DNA from: Pseudotabrizicola formosa
GTDB taxonomy: Bacteria > Pseudomonadota > Alphaproteobacteria > Rhodobacterales > Rhodobacteraceae
DNA length: 64,000 bases
Direction of reading: 5' to 3'
Assembly (NCBI RefSeq): GCF_002900965.1
Contig: NZ_PJOM01000001.1
Coordinates: 744,001 to 808,000, forward strand
The notes under the pieces are model-generated. The model did not search any database. It was not told the DNA's origin and saw only the letters and a list, made by a program, of their open reading frames with translations. This document shows, one piece after another, positions 53,260 to 62,731 of this stretch. The translations under genes were made by a program, and so were the position numbers. Each line of letters opens with the position of its first letter. The first letter of the stretch is position 1.

Positions 53260-53505
53260 TCCGGTCGGGCGGGCTGCCGAAGGTTTTTCGGCCAGACCCG
53301 CCCAATCCGCCCCCGCCTTTTCCGAACCGCGCCAAGGCGCAACGCTGGCCAGTGCGACACGCCACACCGCTTTGCGGGTGCCAGTTGCAGGTCGCACCCT
53401 CCCTGATCCGTTTCACGCCATTCCCCGGCTCTTTGCCGCAGCGCCCCTTGGCGTTCTGCGCGCTTGCGCCTATGGCTGTGCCCATCCATCCACAGGGGGC
53501 ACCTC

Positions 53506-53904
53506 ATGCTGAAACACCGCGGCTTTCCCGGCCGCCTTCCGGGCACTGATTTTCAGTTCACCATCCGCCGCGCCAACAAAAAGGACGGGCCGGCCAAGAT
53601 CATCAAGCGCGAACGCTACCGCGACCGCAAGCTGGCGGACCGCAAGGCCGACGAAGGCTTCATGGCGGCCCTGTGGCAGTGTTTTGGCGAAGAACCCTTC
53701 GAGCGCGGCAATCTGGACGCGGGTCGCCTGTCCTGGCTGTTCGGGCGCGAGGTCATTCCCGCCGAAGATCCCTTTGACCCCGAAAGCTATGAGGCGATGC
53801 TGCGGGTGAACGTAAAGATTGCGCAGGTGTCTTTCCCCGCGGTCTTCGCAGCCGATGCCGAAGACGTGATCTGGGATGACGAAGACGACGGAGAAGACGA
53901 TTGA
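53506..53904 (+). CDS. Conserved hypothetical protein with acidic tail
   Basis: 132 residues from ATG 53506 (MLKHRGFPGRLPGTDFQFTI; AGGGGG upstream). A basic N-terminus (RRANKKDGPAKIIKRERYRD) and an acidic C-terminus (DAEDVIWDDEDDGEDD) flank a middle FMAALWQCFGEEPFERGNLD. No membrane segment or known motif recognised. The opposite charge at the ends suggests self-interaction or a nucleic-acid role, which is speculation. Sits between pccB and pccA. Confidence 0.78.
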   Translation: MLKHRGFPGRLPGTDFQFTIRRANKKDGPAKIIKRERYRDRKLADRKADEGFMAALWQCFGEEPFERGNLDAGRLSWLFGREVIPAEDPFDPESYEAMLRVNVKIAQVSFPAVFAADAEDVIWDDEDDGEDD

Positions 53905-54223
53905 TGCGCGCCGATCCGCCCTGCGTTTTGCCCGTCTGGCAAAGGCCCGCGCAGTGCGCGGCAAGCGGCGGATTTGTGTTTGATTTCAACAGGGGGAACG
54001 GCCAGATTTTCGGACAGTCGACCCGGGGCTTTCCTGCCCGGTCCGGCGTCCTCATGACGACCCTTTCTTGGGCCTTGCGGTCCGGTCCTTTCAGGGCCGG
54101 ACCGTCCTTTTGGCACCGGCAAAGCCTTGCCGATGGGGTGGGCCGCAGAAAATTCCCCTTTTCCAACGCCTTGGATAGAGTACAGTCAGCGTTAATAAAA
54201 ACCCTGACACGAGGCAGTCAAAC
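53905..54223 (+). other. 319-bp intergenic region with terminator and lipoprotein promoter
   Basis: No credible gene. It carries the terminator at 54078-54111, then a less GC-rich segment (54150-54215, with TTAATAAAAACC at 54192-54203) that should contain the promoter of the lipoprotein gene at 54224. The first 170 bp show nothing recognisable. Confidence 0.5.
54078..54111 (+). terminator. Rho-independent terminator
   Basis: CGGTCCGGTCC (54078-54088), loop TTTCA, GGGCCGGACCG (54094-54104): 11 base pairs with one G-T, followed by TCCTTTT. It lies 173 bp past the stop of the acidic-tail protein gene in the plus direction. Confidence 0.75.
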
Positions 54224-54478
54224 ATGGTCACGAAACACACCCTTATCGCATCTCTCCTTGCCCTTTCGCTGGCTGGCTGTGTCCAGGGCGGCGGCTATGG
54301 TGGCGGCTACGGCAATTCCTCACCGCTCAACAGCGCAGCCGTGCGCACCGTTGGCGGTGCAGCAACCGGTGCGCTTATTGCCGGTGCAACCGGCGGATCG
54401 CGCACCCAGGGCGCGCTTATCGGCGCGGTTGCGGGCGGTGGTTCGTGCATCGTTCCGGGCACCAACAACTGCTATTGA
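54224..54478 (+). CDS. Small glycine-zipper lipoprotein
   Basis: 84 residues. Signal MVTKHTLIASLLALSLAGC with lipobox Cys19, a Gly/Tyr stretch (VQGGGYGGGYGNSS), a glycine zipper (VGGAATGALIAGATGGSRTQ, GALIGAVAGG) and a tail with two Cys (SCIVPGTNNCY). Shares TQGALIGA with the lipoprotein at 26624-26872. Envelope-associated; function unknown. GAGG lies upstream of ATG 54224. Confidence 0.85.
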   Translation: MVTKHTLIASLLALSLAGCVQGGGYGGGYGNSSPLNSAAVRTVGGAATGALIAGATGGSRTQGALIGAVAGGGSCIVPGTNNCY

Positions 54479-54631
54479 CCTGCCCGCCGCCGCAGCGCGG
54501 CGCAGTCTGACGGCAGATCGTCAAAGCACAGATCATTCGAGAACCGGGTCCTTCAGCCACAGCGGCTGGAGGGCCCATTTCATTTGCGGCGCAAGGTCTG
54601 GCCCGGCCTTGCCCGAGGGGAGAGAGAGCCG

Positions 54632-56632
54632 ATGTTCAAGAAAATCCTGATTGCCAACCGGGGGGAAATTGCCTGTCGGGTGATCAAATCCGCCAAGAAG
54701 ATGGGAATCAAGACCGTCGCCGTCTATTCCGACGCGGACCGCAACGCGCTGCATGTGCGCATGGCGGATGAAGCTGTTCACATCGGCCCGTCGCCCGCCA
54801 ACCAATCCTATATCGTGATCGACAAGATACTGGATGCCGTCCGCCAGACCGGGGCCGAAGCGGTCCATCCCGGTTACGGCTTTCTGTCGGAAAACAAGGC
54901 CTTCGCTGCGGCGCTGGAGCAGATTGGCGTCGTCTTTATCGGCCCGCCATCCCCGGCGATCGAGGCGATGGGCGACAAGATCACCTCGAAAAAACTGGCG
55001 ATGGAGGCCGGCGTGTCGACCGTTCCGGGCTATATGGGCCTGATCGCGGATGGTGACGAGGCGATTAAAATCAGCGGCGAAATCGGCTATCCGGTGATGA
55101 TCAAGGCAAGCGCGGGTGGCGGCGGCAAGGGCATGCGCATCGCCTGGTCTGAATCCGAGGTGCGTGAAGGCTTTCAATCCTCAAAGAACGAGGCTGCCAG
55201 CAGCTTTGGCGACGACCGGATCTTCATCGAGAAATTCGTGACCCAACCGCGCCATATTGAAATTCAGGTGCTGGCTGACCAGCATGGCAACACGGTTTAT
55301 CTGCACGAACGCGAATGCAGCATTCAGCGCCGCAATCAGAAGGTGATCGAAGAAGCCCCATCCCCGTTTCTGGATGCCGCCACCCGCAAGGCCATGGGCG
55401 AACAGGCCTGCGCCCTGGCCCGTGCGGTCGGGTACACCTCGGCGGGCACGGTGGAATTCATCGTCGATGGCGCGCGCAACTTCTACTTCCTCGAGATGAA
55501 CACAAGGCTTCAGGTCGAACATCCGGTGACCGAGCTGATCACCGGCGTTGATCTGGTCGAACAGATGATCCGCGTCGCGGCGGGCGAACCGCTGCCATTC
55601 AAACAGGAAGACCTGAAGATCAACGGCTGGGCGATGGAATCGCGGCTTTATGCCGAAGATCCATATCGCAACTTCCTGCCCTCCATCGGCCGCCTGACCC
55701 GCTATCGCCCACCGGTCGAAGGCCCCACCGCCACCGGCATCGTGCGCAATGATACCGGCGTGTTTGAAGGCGGCGAGATCAGCATGTTCTACGACCCGAT
55801 GATCGCCAAGCTGTGCACCTGGGGCCCGACCCGCGCCGATGCGATCAACGAAATGCGTCTGGCGCTGGATACATTCGAGGTGGAAGGCATCGGCCACAAC
55901 CTGCCGTTCTGCTCGGCGGTGATGGACCACCCGCGCTTTGTCAGCGGCGAGATCACCACCGCCTTCATCGCCGAGGAATTCCCCGACGGGTTCCATGGTG
56001 CCACGCTGGACGAAGACATGCTGCGCCGTGTGGCCGCCGCCTGCGCTGCGATGAACCGCGTGGCCGAAATCCGTCGCACCCGCATTTCCGGCACGATGGA
56101 CAATCACCAGCGCCGCGTCGGGGATGCCTGGGTCGTCAGCCTGCAAGACACCCAGCACCGCGTGACCATCGCCGCCGACAAGACCGGATCGACCGTCACA
56201 TTCGAGGATGGCGCAGAGCTGCGCGTGCAATCAGACTGGACCCCGGGCGAAAGCCTTGCCCGGCTGACAGTGGATGGCGCCCTGTTGGTGCTCAAATCCA
56301 CCAAGATTCCCATGGGCTTCCGCATCCGCCTGCGTGGGGCGGATCTGAAGGTGCTGGTCCAGTCGCCGCGTCAGGCCGAGCTTTACGCGCTGATGCCGGA
56401 AAAGCTGCCGCCCGACACCTCGAAGTATCTGCTCTGCCCGATGCCCGGCCTCATCGTGTCGATCAGCGTGGCCGAAGGCGATGAGGTGCAGGAGGGCCAG
56501 CCGCTGGCCACGGTCGAGGCGATGAAGATGGAAAACATCCTCAAGGCCGAGCGCAAGGGCGTGGTCAGGAAGATCACCGCCAGCACCGGGGCCAGCCTCA
56601 AGGTGGACGACGTGATCATGGAGTTTGAGTGA
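54632..56632 (+). CDS. pccA: Propionyl-CoA carboxylase alpha subunit (biotin carboxylase + BCCP)
   Basis: 666 residues from ATG 54632 (MFKKILIANRGEIACRVIKS). Biotin carboxylase with AVHPGYGFLSENKAFAAALE, ATP-grasp VMIKASAGGGGKGMRIAWSE, HERECSIQRRNQKVIEEAPS and FLEMNTRLQVEHPVTELITG. Then the BT linker domain and a C-terminal biotinyl domain with the biotin Lys in VEAMKMENILKAE. Makes carboxybiotin for PccB. Its biotin demand links it to bioMNY in this window. Confidence 0.97.
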   Translation: MFKKILIANRGEIACRVIKSAKKMGIKTVAVYSDADRNALHVRMADEAVHIGPSPANQSYIVIDKILDAVRQTGAEAVHPGYGFLSENKAFAAALEQIGVVFIGPPSPAIEAMGDKITSKKLAMEAGVSTVPGYMGLIADGDEAIKISGEIGYPVMIKASAGGGGKGMRIAWSESEVREGFQSSKNEAASSFGDDRIFIEKFVTQPRHIEIQVLADQHGNTVYLHERECSIQRRNQKVIEEAPSPFLDAATRKAMGEQACALARAVGYTSAGTVEFIVDGARNFYFLEMNTRLQVEHPVTELITGVDLVEQMIRVAAGEPLPFKQEDLKINGWAMESRLYAEDPYRNFLPSIGRLTRYRPPVEGPTATGIVRNDTGVFEGGEISMFYDPMIAKLCTWGPTRADAINEMRLALDTFEVEGIGHNLPFCSAVMDHPRFVSGEITTAFIAEEFPDGFHGATLDEDMLRRVAAACAAMNRVAEIRRTRISGTMDNHQRRVGDAWVVSLQDTQHRVTIAADKTGSTVTFEDGAELRVQSDWTPGESLARLTVDGALLVLKSTKIPMGFRIRLRGADLKVLVQSPRQAELYALMPEKLPPDTSKYLLCPMPGLIVSISVAEGDEVQEGQPLATVEAMKMENILKAERKGVVRKITASTGASLKVDDVIMEFE

Positions 56633-56657
56633 TGCCCCTGCTACGCAGCAGCCGGGA

Positions 56658-57149
56658 TCAGCGCCGTCCTGCGGGGTTGCGCTCCAGCATCTCCTGCCGG
56701 CGCAGCGGGAACTTGTCGATCGCCGCGACAATTTCCCGCACCTCCCAGGGCAGCGGTTTGCGGATCACCGGGCGCAGGTCCTTGTCCATCAGAACCAGCG
56801 AAAACCCGCGTGGCCGCAGGCGGGTGCGCCAGGCACCCCGCCCCTCGGGATCGGTGTCGATGATCAACGCCACATCGCGCAGTTCCAGTGCAGGCAGATC
56901 GCGCTGCAGCAATTCCATCTGGCGCAGGAAATTGGGGTCTTCCGGACTGTCGCCAAAGACCACCACCGGGCGCTGTTTGTACATAAGATCTTCAAAAACC
57001 ACATCCGCAGCGTCGCGTGGGCCATAAGGCAGCGCCTCTGCTTCGGTCTCCACCTCGACCTGAACGGACGGATCTATCGCCTGCGCTTCCTGTGCGAAGG
57101 CAACGAATGGCAGCAGTGCTGCAAGACCAAGAGTGTAAAGTGGTTTCAT
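56658..57149 (-). CDS. Secreted DUF4174-family protein
   Basis: 163 residues from ATG 57149 with GGGGG 7 bp upstream. Signal [20 protein letters not shown]. Domain about 48-150: [40 protein letters not shown] and [20 protein letters not shown], the thioredoxin-like DUF4174 pattern without a Cys pair. Periplasmic, function unknown. Inserted on the opposite strand between pccA and mcmA, with its start 82 bp from that of mcmA. Confidence 0.87.
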   Translation of the reverse strand: MKPLYTLGLAALLPFVAFAQEAQAIDPSVQVEVETEAEALPYGPRDAADVVFEDLMYKQRPVVVFGDSPEDPNFLRQMELLQRDLPALELRDVALIIDTDPEGRGAWRTRLRPRGFSLVLMDKDLRPVIRKPLPWEVREIVAAIDKFPLRRQEMLERNPAGRR

Positions 57150-57231
57150 ACATGTCCCCCTGTCCGAGAACATAGGGCGGCGCAACCGGAAACCCAAGAG
57201 CAGATGCCACCTGCATGGATGGAGTAAACAG

Positions 57232-59361
57232 ATGACCGACGCGCTGAAACATTGGGCCACCCTCGCCAGCAAAGAGCTCAAGGGCAAAGACCCCGAAAGC
57301 CTGATCTGGAACACGCTGGAAGGCATCGCGGTCAAGCCGCTGTACACCGCCGAGGACACCGCCAACCTGCCGCATATGGGCGGGGTGCCGGGGGCCGCCC
57401 CCTTTACCCGCGGGGTGAAGGCCACGATGTATGCGGGCCGCCCCTGGACCATCCGCCAATACGCGGGGTTTTCCACCGCCGAAGCGTCAAATGATTTCTA
57501 CCGCAAGGCGCTTGCCGCGGGCCAACAGGGCGTGTCGGTCGCCTTCGATCTGGCGACCCATCGCGGATACGACTCCGATCACCCGCGCGTGGTGGGCGAT
57601 GTCGGCAAGGCGGGCGTGGCGATTGACTCTGTCGAGGACATGAAAATCCTGTTCGATGGTATCCCGCTGGAAAAAGTCAGCGTTTCCATGACAATGAACG
57701 GGGCGGTGATTCCAATTCTGGCGAATTTCATCGTGACCGGCGAAGAGCAGGGCGTGGACCGCAGCCTGCTGTCGGGGACCATTCAGAATGATATCCTCAA
57801 GGAATTTATGGTCCGCAACACCTATGTCTATCCGCCCGAACCGTCGATGCGGATCATCGCGGATATCATCGAATATACCTCTGCCCATATGCCAAAGTTC
57901 AACTCGATCTCGATTTCCGGCTATCACATGCAGGAGGCCGGGGCCAATCTGGTGCAGGAACTGGCCTTCACCCTGGCGGATGGGCGCGAATATGTGCGCA
58001 CCGCGATTGCGCGCGGCATGGATGTCGATGCCTTTGCGGGCCGCCTGTCGTTCTTCTTTGCCATCGGCATGAATTTCTTCATGGAGGCGGCCAAGCTGCG
58101 TGCGGCCCGGCTGCTCTGGCACCGGATCATGTCAGAGTTCGGGGCGAAGAAAGAGGGGTCGCTGATGTTGCGCACCCATTGCCAGACCTCCGGCGTGTCC
58201 TTGCAGGAGGCCGACCCCTACAACAATGTGATCCGCACCGCCTATGAGGCGATGTCGGCGGTCCTGGGCGGCACGCAAAGCCTGCACACCAATGCGCTGG
58301 ACGAAGCCATCGCTTTGCCCACCGAATTTTCGGCCCGCATCGCTCGCAACACCCAGCTGATCCTGCAAGAGGAAACCGGCATCACCCATGTGGTCGATCC
58401 GCTGGCGGGCAGTTACTACGTGGAAACCCTGACGCATCAGCTGGCCGAAGAGGCGTGGAAGCTGATCGAGGAAGTCGAGGCGATGGGGGGCATGACCAAG
58501 GCCGTCGCCACCGGCATGCCCAAGCTGCGCATCGAGGAATCCGCCGCCCGCCGTCAGGCCGCGATCGACCGGGCCGAGGATGTGATCGTGGGGGTCAACA
58601 AATACCGCAAGGCCACCGAGGATGCGATTGATATCCTTGATATCGACAATGTCGCTGTGCGCGACAGCCAGATCGCAAGGTTGAAAGCCACCCGCGCCAG
58701 CCGGGATGAAGCTGCCTGTCAGGCGGCCCTCGCCGAGCTGACCCGCCGGGCCGCCGAAGGTGGCAACCTGCTGGATGCCGCCGTCACCGCCGCCCGCGCC
58801 CGCGCCACCGTAGGAGAGATTTCGGACGCCATGGAAAAGGTCTTTGGCCGCCACCGGGCGGAAGTGAAAACCCTCGCGGGGGTTTACGGTGCCGCCTATG
58901 AGGGGGATGCCGGGTTCGAGGCGATACAGGCCGATGTCGAGGCCTTCGCTGCGGAAGAAGGCCGCCGGCCCCGCATGCTGGTGGTCAAGATGGGGCAGGA
59001 CGGGCATGACCGGGGGGCCAAGGTCATTGCGACCGCCTTCGCCGATATCGGCTTTGACGTCGACGTGGGCCCGCTGTTCCAGACCCCGGAAGAGGCGGCG
59101 CAGGATGCCATCGACAATGACGTGCATGTCATCGGCATCTCAAGCCAAGCCGCCGGCCACAAGACGCTTGCGCCCAAGCTGGTGCAGGCTTTGCAGGCGG
59201 CGGGCGCGGGCGATATTCTGGTGATCTGTGGCGGCGTGATCCCTCAGCAGGATTACCAGTTCCTGTATGACAACGGCGTCAAAGCCATCTTCGGCCCCGG
59301 CACCAATATCCCGAATGCCGCCAAGGATATCCTGAGCCTGATCCGTCAGACCCGTCAGTGA
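57232..59361 (+). CDS. mcmA: Methylmalonyl-CoA mutase, single-chain
   Basis: 709 residues. N-terminal mutase barrel ([80 protein letters not shown]) and a C-terminal B12-binding domain with the cobalt-ligating His in [20 protein letters not shown] plus [19 protein letters not shown]. Converts methylmalonyl-CoA to succinyl-CoA, completing propionyl-CoA assimilation with PccAB. The epimerase and meaB/ArgK genes are not in this window. Also called bhbA or scpA. Confidence 0.97.
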   Translation: MTDALKHWATLASKELKGKDPESLIWNTLEGIAVKPLYTAEDTANLPHMGGVPGAAPFTRGVKATMYAGRPWTIRQYAGFSTAEASNDFYRKALAAGQQGVSVAFDLATHRGYDSDHPRVVGDVGKAGVAIDSVEDMKILFDGIPLEKVSVSMTMNGAVIPILANFIVTGEEQGVDRSLLSGTIQNDILKEFMVRNTYVYPPEPSMRIIADIIEYTSAHMPKFNSISISGYHMQEAGANLVQELAFTLADGREYVRTAIARGMDVDAFAGRLSFFFAIGMNFFMEAAKLRAARLLWHRIMSEFGAKKEGSLMLRTHCQTSGVSLQEADPYNNVIRTAYEAMSAVLGGTQSLHTNALDEAIALPTEFSARIARNTQLILQEETGITHVVDPLAGSYYVETLTHQLAEEAWKLIEEVEAMGGMTKAVATGMPKLRIEESAARRQAAIDRAEDVIVGVNKYRKATEDAIDILDIDNVAVRDSQIARLKATRASRDEAACQAALAELTRRAAEGGNLLDAAVTAARARATVGEISDAMEKVFGRHRAEVKTLAGVYGAAYEGDAGFEAIQADVEAFAAEEGRRPRMLVVKMGQDGHDRGAKVIATAFADIGFDVDVGPLFQTPEEAAQDAIDNDVHVIGISSQAAGHKTLAPKLVQALQAAGAGDILVICGGVIPQQDYQFLYDNGVKAIFGPGTNIPNAAKDILSLIRQTRQ

Positions 59362-59367
59362 CCTGTC

Positions 59368-59407
59368 AGCCGCCGCGCCGGTCTGCCCGGGGCGGCGGTC
59401 GGCGGCT
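59368..59407. terminator. Hairpin between convergent mcmA and periplasmic protein gene
   Basis: AGCCGCCG (59368-59375) pairs with CGGCGGCT (59400-59407), 6 bp past the mcmA stop and reaching into the stop codon (59406-59408) of the minus-strand gene. Inner GC sequence can extend or compete with the stem. No T-run. Confidence 0.4.
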
Positions 59408-59774
59408 ACAGCTCAATTTCGCCCTGGGGCTGCGGCAGGGGGGCAGGCGGTTGCGGGACCGGCGCATCCTTGCGTCGGGGGATCAGGATATCGCCATTGT
59501 CGAGCCTGCGCGGCGCGTCATAGTTGCGGAGATCATCGACCAGCGCCATCAGGTCTTGCACCGCGGGCTCCATGTCGGACAGCGCCTTGCCCATCTCGTC
59601 CAGCGCCGGTTCCATCTCGCGCATCAGACCGCGGAACAGCAGCTTGGCGCCCTCTTGCATCAGGTCAAAACCCTCATCCTCCTCTGCCCGGGGGTCAGGC
59701 AGCGTTTGCGCAGGGGAAGGCGGGGCTGCGAACAGCGCAAGGGGCAGGGCAAGGGCGAGAACCAGATGTTTCAT
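59406..59774 (-). CDS. Periplasmic helical protein of unknown function
   Basis: 122 residues. Signal MKHLVLALALPLALFAAPPS ending near PAQ. Middle helices LMQEGAKLLFRGLMREMEPA and LDEMGKALSDMEPAVQDLMA, then a Pro-rich tail (PVPQPPAPLPQPQGEIEL). From memory, homologues in Rhodobacteraceae are sometimes labelled AAA+ ATPase, but no Walker motif is present and the size excludes it. Confidence 0.82.
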   Translation of the reverse strand: MKHLVLALALPLALFAAPPSPAQTLPDPRAEEDEGFDLMQEGAKLLFRGLMREMEPALDEMGKALSDMEPAVQDLMALVDDLRNYDAPRRLDNGDILIPRRKDAPVPQPPAPLPQPQGEIEL

Positions 59775-59810
59775 CCCCTGATCATGCCGCCGGTCGCCAT
59801 GGATGGCAAA

Positions 59811-60896
59811 TCACGTCTGGGGATCGATTGCTGCAGGCGGGCTGTGGTCCAGGGTCAGGTCGATTGTCACCGGGAAATGGTCTGACGCCTGCAACAGCGC
59901 CTCGTGCAGCTCGGGCGTGTTCAGACAGGCGGGATCGTTCCACGGATGCCAGATCCGCCAGGCCGGATGGCTGGCGGCCAGCCTCGGAGAGACCATGATG
60001 AAATCCAAAAGCGCCTCGAAATAGCGTTTTTGCGGGTTGAGCCAGAACCGCGCCGTGGTGGGGGTCAGGTTCATCCGCCCTGTCAGGGCCATGGCGGCAT
60101 GTGGGTCATACATCCGCGCCTCAGGCGGCACCTCAACCCCCAGCACGATTTCCACCCCGGAATGGCCGAACAGCTTTTCAAACTCGTCCAGCCCCGGACC
60201 ATCGTTGAAATCCCCCATCACCAGCAGGTCATCGCCCTGCGCCAGATGCCAGTCAACCCGGGCGCGCAGCCAGATGCATTCGGCCAGTTGTTTGCGGCGG
60301 TTCTGAATCGACAGGCGGGTGACCTCTGCCGGGCTGCGCGCGCCGTGGGGGGCCTTGGATTTTGCATGCACCCCGATCATCCGCAGCGCGCGTCCGCCCG
60401 CCGTCTGCACCGCCAGTTCCAGCGGCGGCTTGGAAAACCGGATCAGATCTGGCGCGGCGTCGGCGTTCAGGTCGTAGCGGAAGGTGCCATCAAAGCGCGG
60501 CGCGTCTCGGCTGCCTTTCTTGCCGACCGGATCGCCCACCGGGTCATGCCGGGGGGTCAGCCTTGCGGGATCATAGAGCAGCGTGATTTCCTGTTCTGTC
60601 TCTGACATGAAGCCAGTGATCGCCCGGCTGGTGCGCAGGCCAAAGCTGCGGGCAAATTCCTCCAGCGCGCGGGCCGAATTGCGTTTCGAGCCGGTATCGG
60701 GGGCCTCTATCACCATCACCGCATCGGCATTCATCGCGGTGAACACAATGCCAAGCGCCCCCGCCTGTTCGGCGCGGCTGATCTTGTGGCGGGCAGAGGG
60801 CGCGGCATCGGCCAGCAGCTTTCCGTCATCGTCGAACAGCGCGTTGAACCATTCCACGTTATAGGTGGCGAGTCGCAGCAGTTCGGCTGCGCCCAT
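59811..60896 (-). CDS. Endonuclease/exonuclease/phosphatase family protein
   Basis: 361 residues. EEP-fold motifs: LRLATYNVEWFNALFDDDGK (Asn/Glu), VMVIEAPDTGSKRNSARALE, GVHAKSKAPHGARS, DDLLVMGDFNDGPGLDEFE (GDFND) and a C-terminal ALLQASDHFPVTIDLTL (SDHxP). Metal-dependent phosphodiesterase; substrate (nucleic acid, lipid or sugar phosphate) unknown. Its ATG overlaps the stop of the TerB/J-domain gene (TGATG). Confidence 0.9.
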   Translation of the reverse strand: MGAAELLRLATYNVEWFNALFDDDGKLLADAAPSARHKISRAEQAGALGIVFTAMNADAVMVIEAPDTGSKRNSARALEEFARSFGLRTSRAITGFMSETEQEITLLYDPARLTPRHDPVGDPVGKKGSRDAPRFDGTFRYDLNADAAPDLIRFSKPPLELAVQTAGGRALRMIGVHAKSKAPHGARSPAEVTRLSIQNRRKQLAECIWLRARVDWHLAQGDDLLVMGDFNDGPGLDEFEKLFGHSGVEIVLGVEVPPEARMYDPHAAMALTGRMNLTPTTARFWLNPQKRYFEALLDFIMVSPRLAASHPAWRIWHPWNDPACLNTPELHEALLQASDHFPVTIDLTLDHSPPAAIDPQT

Positions 60897-61612
60897 CAGG
60901 CGGCCCGCCGCCCTGAAATCTCATCCCAGGCGGCGTTGATGGCGATCAGCCGGCGTTCGGCCAGCTTCACCGCCTCGGCAGGCACGCCGCGCGCGATCAT
61001 CGCATCGGGGTGGCTGTCCTTGACCGCTTGGCGCCAGGCTGCACGCACCTGATCCATCGGGGCATCGGCCGAGACGCCCAGCACATCATAGGGGTCGCGC
61101 GGCGCACCTTCGACAAAGCGGGCGCGCATGGTGCCATAGCACCGGTCATCCAGGCCGAAGATCCGCGCCACCTCATGCAGGAAGGCGTCCTCAGCCGGGT
61201 GGAAATCGCCATCGGCCATTGCAATGTGGAACAAGCCTTCCAGCAGGTCGATCAGCACATTGCGGTCATCGGCGCACAGCGCCTGGCCTTCGGGGCGGAA
61301 CATCGCCGCCACCTTGCGGGCATAGGCATCGAACCCCGCCACATCCTGCCGCGCCAGATTGAACACGCGGGCGGCATTGGCCGCCTCTTCATCGGGAAGC
61401 GCAAAGACATGACGGAACGCGCTCACCTCATGCCGGGTGACATGGCCATCGGCCTTGGCCATCTTGGCCCCCAAGGCGATGACGGCGATGGTAAAGGCGA
61501 CCGACTTTTCCGGCGTGGATTGCACGCCGCGCAGCCGGTCGAACACGACCGAGAGCCCTTCACCGGCGGCAAGGGCAGACAGCGCGTCGGCGATACGGGT
61601 CCAGATCGACAT
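60896..61612 (-). CDS. TerB plus J-domain protein (DjlA-like cochaperone)
   Basis: 238 residues. TerB-like metal-binding domain (about 30-150: AFTIAVIALGAKMAKADGHV, LIDLLEGLFHIAMADGDFHP, with paired acidic DG motifs) and a C-terminal J domain (PYDVLGVSADAPMDQVRAAW, VKDSHPDAMIARGVPAEAVK) containing the HPD tripeptide that stimulates DnaK. No N-terminal membrane anchor, unlike E. coli DjlA. Coupled to the EEP gene by overlapping TGATG. Confidence 0.92.
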   Translation of the reverse strand: MSIWTRIADALSALAAGEGLSVVFDRLRGVQSTPEKSVAFTIAVIALGAKMAKADGHVTRHEVSAFRHVFALPDEEAANAARVFNLARQDVAGFDAYARKVAAMFRPEGQALCADDRNVLIDLLEGLFHIAMADGDFHPAEDAFLHEVARIFGLDDRCYGTMRARFVEGAPRDPYDVLGVSADAPMDQVRAAWRQAVKDSHPDAMIARGVPAEAVKLAERRLIAINAAWDEISGRRAA

Positions 61613-61643
61613 GCGCGCAGGATAGCGTGGCTTGAGCGGGTTG

Positions 61644-62129
61644 TCAGGAGAGGATTTTCTGCATCAGCACAAGATCCATCCAGCGACCGAATTTCCGGCC
61701 GACCTGCGGCATCAGACCGACCTGACCATAGCCAAGGCTTGCATGAAATGCCCGGCCCGCCGCATTTTCAGCCGTCACCCCGGCCACCATCACATGTGCG
61801 CCAGCATGTGTTGCATGGGCCTCCAGTGCCAGCATTAGCGCCCGCCCAAGGCCCTGCCCCCCGGCCTCGGGGGTCAGCAATATGGTATGCTCCATGCTAT
61901 GGGCATAGCCGATTCCGCCGCGAAACTGATCATAGGTGACAAAGCCCCGCACCCGGCCCTGTGCCTCGGCCACCAGAAAACAGCGCTGGACCTGTCGTGC
62001 AACGATGGTGGCGCGCACCTCTGCCACCGGCTTTTCGGCAGAGTTGAAGGTGGCTGCTGTGTTGCGGATGTAATGGTTCCAGATGGTGGCCACGGCTGCC
62101 GCGTCATCGGGGGTGGCGTCGCGGATCAT
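61644..62129 (-). CDS. GNAT N-acetyltransferase (phosphinothricin acetyltransferase-like)
   Basis: 161 residues from ATG 62129. IRDATPDDAAAVATIWNHYI, TFNSAEKPVAEVRA, CoA-binding TPEAGGQGLGRALMLALEAH and AENAAGRAFHASLGYGQVGL match the Pat/Bar branch of GNATs. Natural substrate is probably an amino acid or amine (for example methionine sulfoximine). ATGA overlap with the upstream VOC gene. Confidence 0.9.
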   Translation of the reverse strand: MIRDATPDDAAAVATIWNHYIRNTAATFNSAEKPVAEVRATIVARQVQRCFLVAEAQGRVRGFVTYDQFRGGIGYAHSMEHTILLTPEAGGQGLGRALMLALEAHATHAGAHVMVAGVTAENAAGRAFHASLGYGQVGLMPQVGRKFGRWMDLVLMQKILS

Positions 62130-62731
62130 GCCAGCACGCGCCGCCCCTGCGGGGTGTCGATCTCGGCCCGCAGGGCCAGCGGCCCGGGCTCCAGCACCAC
62201 CCGCGTATCGGTCAGTCCGGACAGTGCCTTGCGCAGACTTTCCGCCGCGGGGTGCGTCACCACCAGCCGGGCCAGACGCGCCCCGCTGTCGGGCAGCCGC
62301 CGGGCGGGATGCGGACCCTGCCACTGAATCAGTGCTGGATAGGCCCCGCCGTAGGGCAACTGCCCGTCGGCTGGCACCCCCATCCGCCAGCGCAGGTCGC
62401 CGCGGGCCAGATCCACCGCCACGCCCGCCCCCGCCGGGGCCTGCGCCAGTGCGGCGTCCAGATCATCGCAGGCCGCAACCCAGTTGGTCAGCCGGGGCGC
62501 TCCCGCGAACCCGTCCAGCCCGAACCAGCGTGGCCAGGCCGGGGCAGGGGCCGAGGGGTCAATGGCTATCACCTCCAGATAGGCGTCGCCCAGGCCCAGC
62601 AGGCGGTTGTGCGTGCCCATATGCGCGTGCTTGCCACCCGCCACCAGCGGCAGGCCCAAAGCCGCCTCTACCGCAGCCGCGCCCTCTTCAAGCGTGGCGC
62701 AGCTGACCGCCAGATGATCAAACCTCAGCAT
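62126..62731 (-). CDS. VOC-family glyoxalase-like protein
   Basis: 201 residues from ATG 62731, overlapping the ppx end by 14 bp. LRFDHLAVSCATLEEGAAAV, GLPLVAGGKHAHMGTHNRLL and GDAYLEVIAIDP form the first betaalphabetabetabeta unit with a His and Glu metal site (Glyoxalase_3 pattern). The C-terminal half (PALIQWQGPHPARRLPDSGA) is the second unit. Substrate unknown. Middle gene of ppx-VOC-GNAT. Confidence 0.88.
   Translation of the reverse strand: MLRFDHLAVSCATLEEGAAAVEAALGLPLVAGGKHAHMGTHNRLLGLGDAYLEVIAIDPSAPAPAWPRWFGLDGFAGAPRLTNWVAACDDLDAALAQAPAGAGVAVDLARGDLRWRMGVPADGQLPYGGAYPALIQWQGPHPARRLPDSGARLARLVVTHPAAESLRKALSGLTDTRVVLEPGPLALRAEIDTPQGRRVLA

Noticed and set aside
52739-53512. 257-codon plus-strand frame covering the pccB downstream region
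   Set aside because: Overlaps the DUF6497-like gene and the small lipoprotein in other frames; no signal, domain or ribosome site.
59406-59774. AAA+ ATPase label sometimes given to this family
   Set aside because: 122 residues with signal peptide, no Walker A or B.
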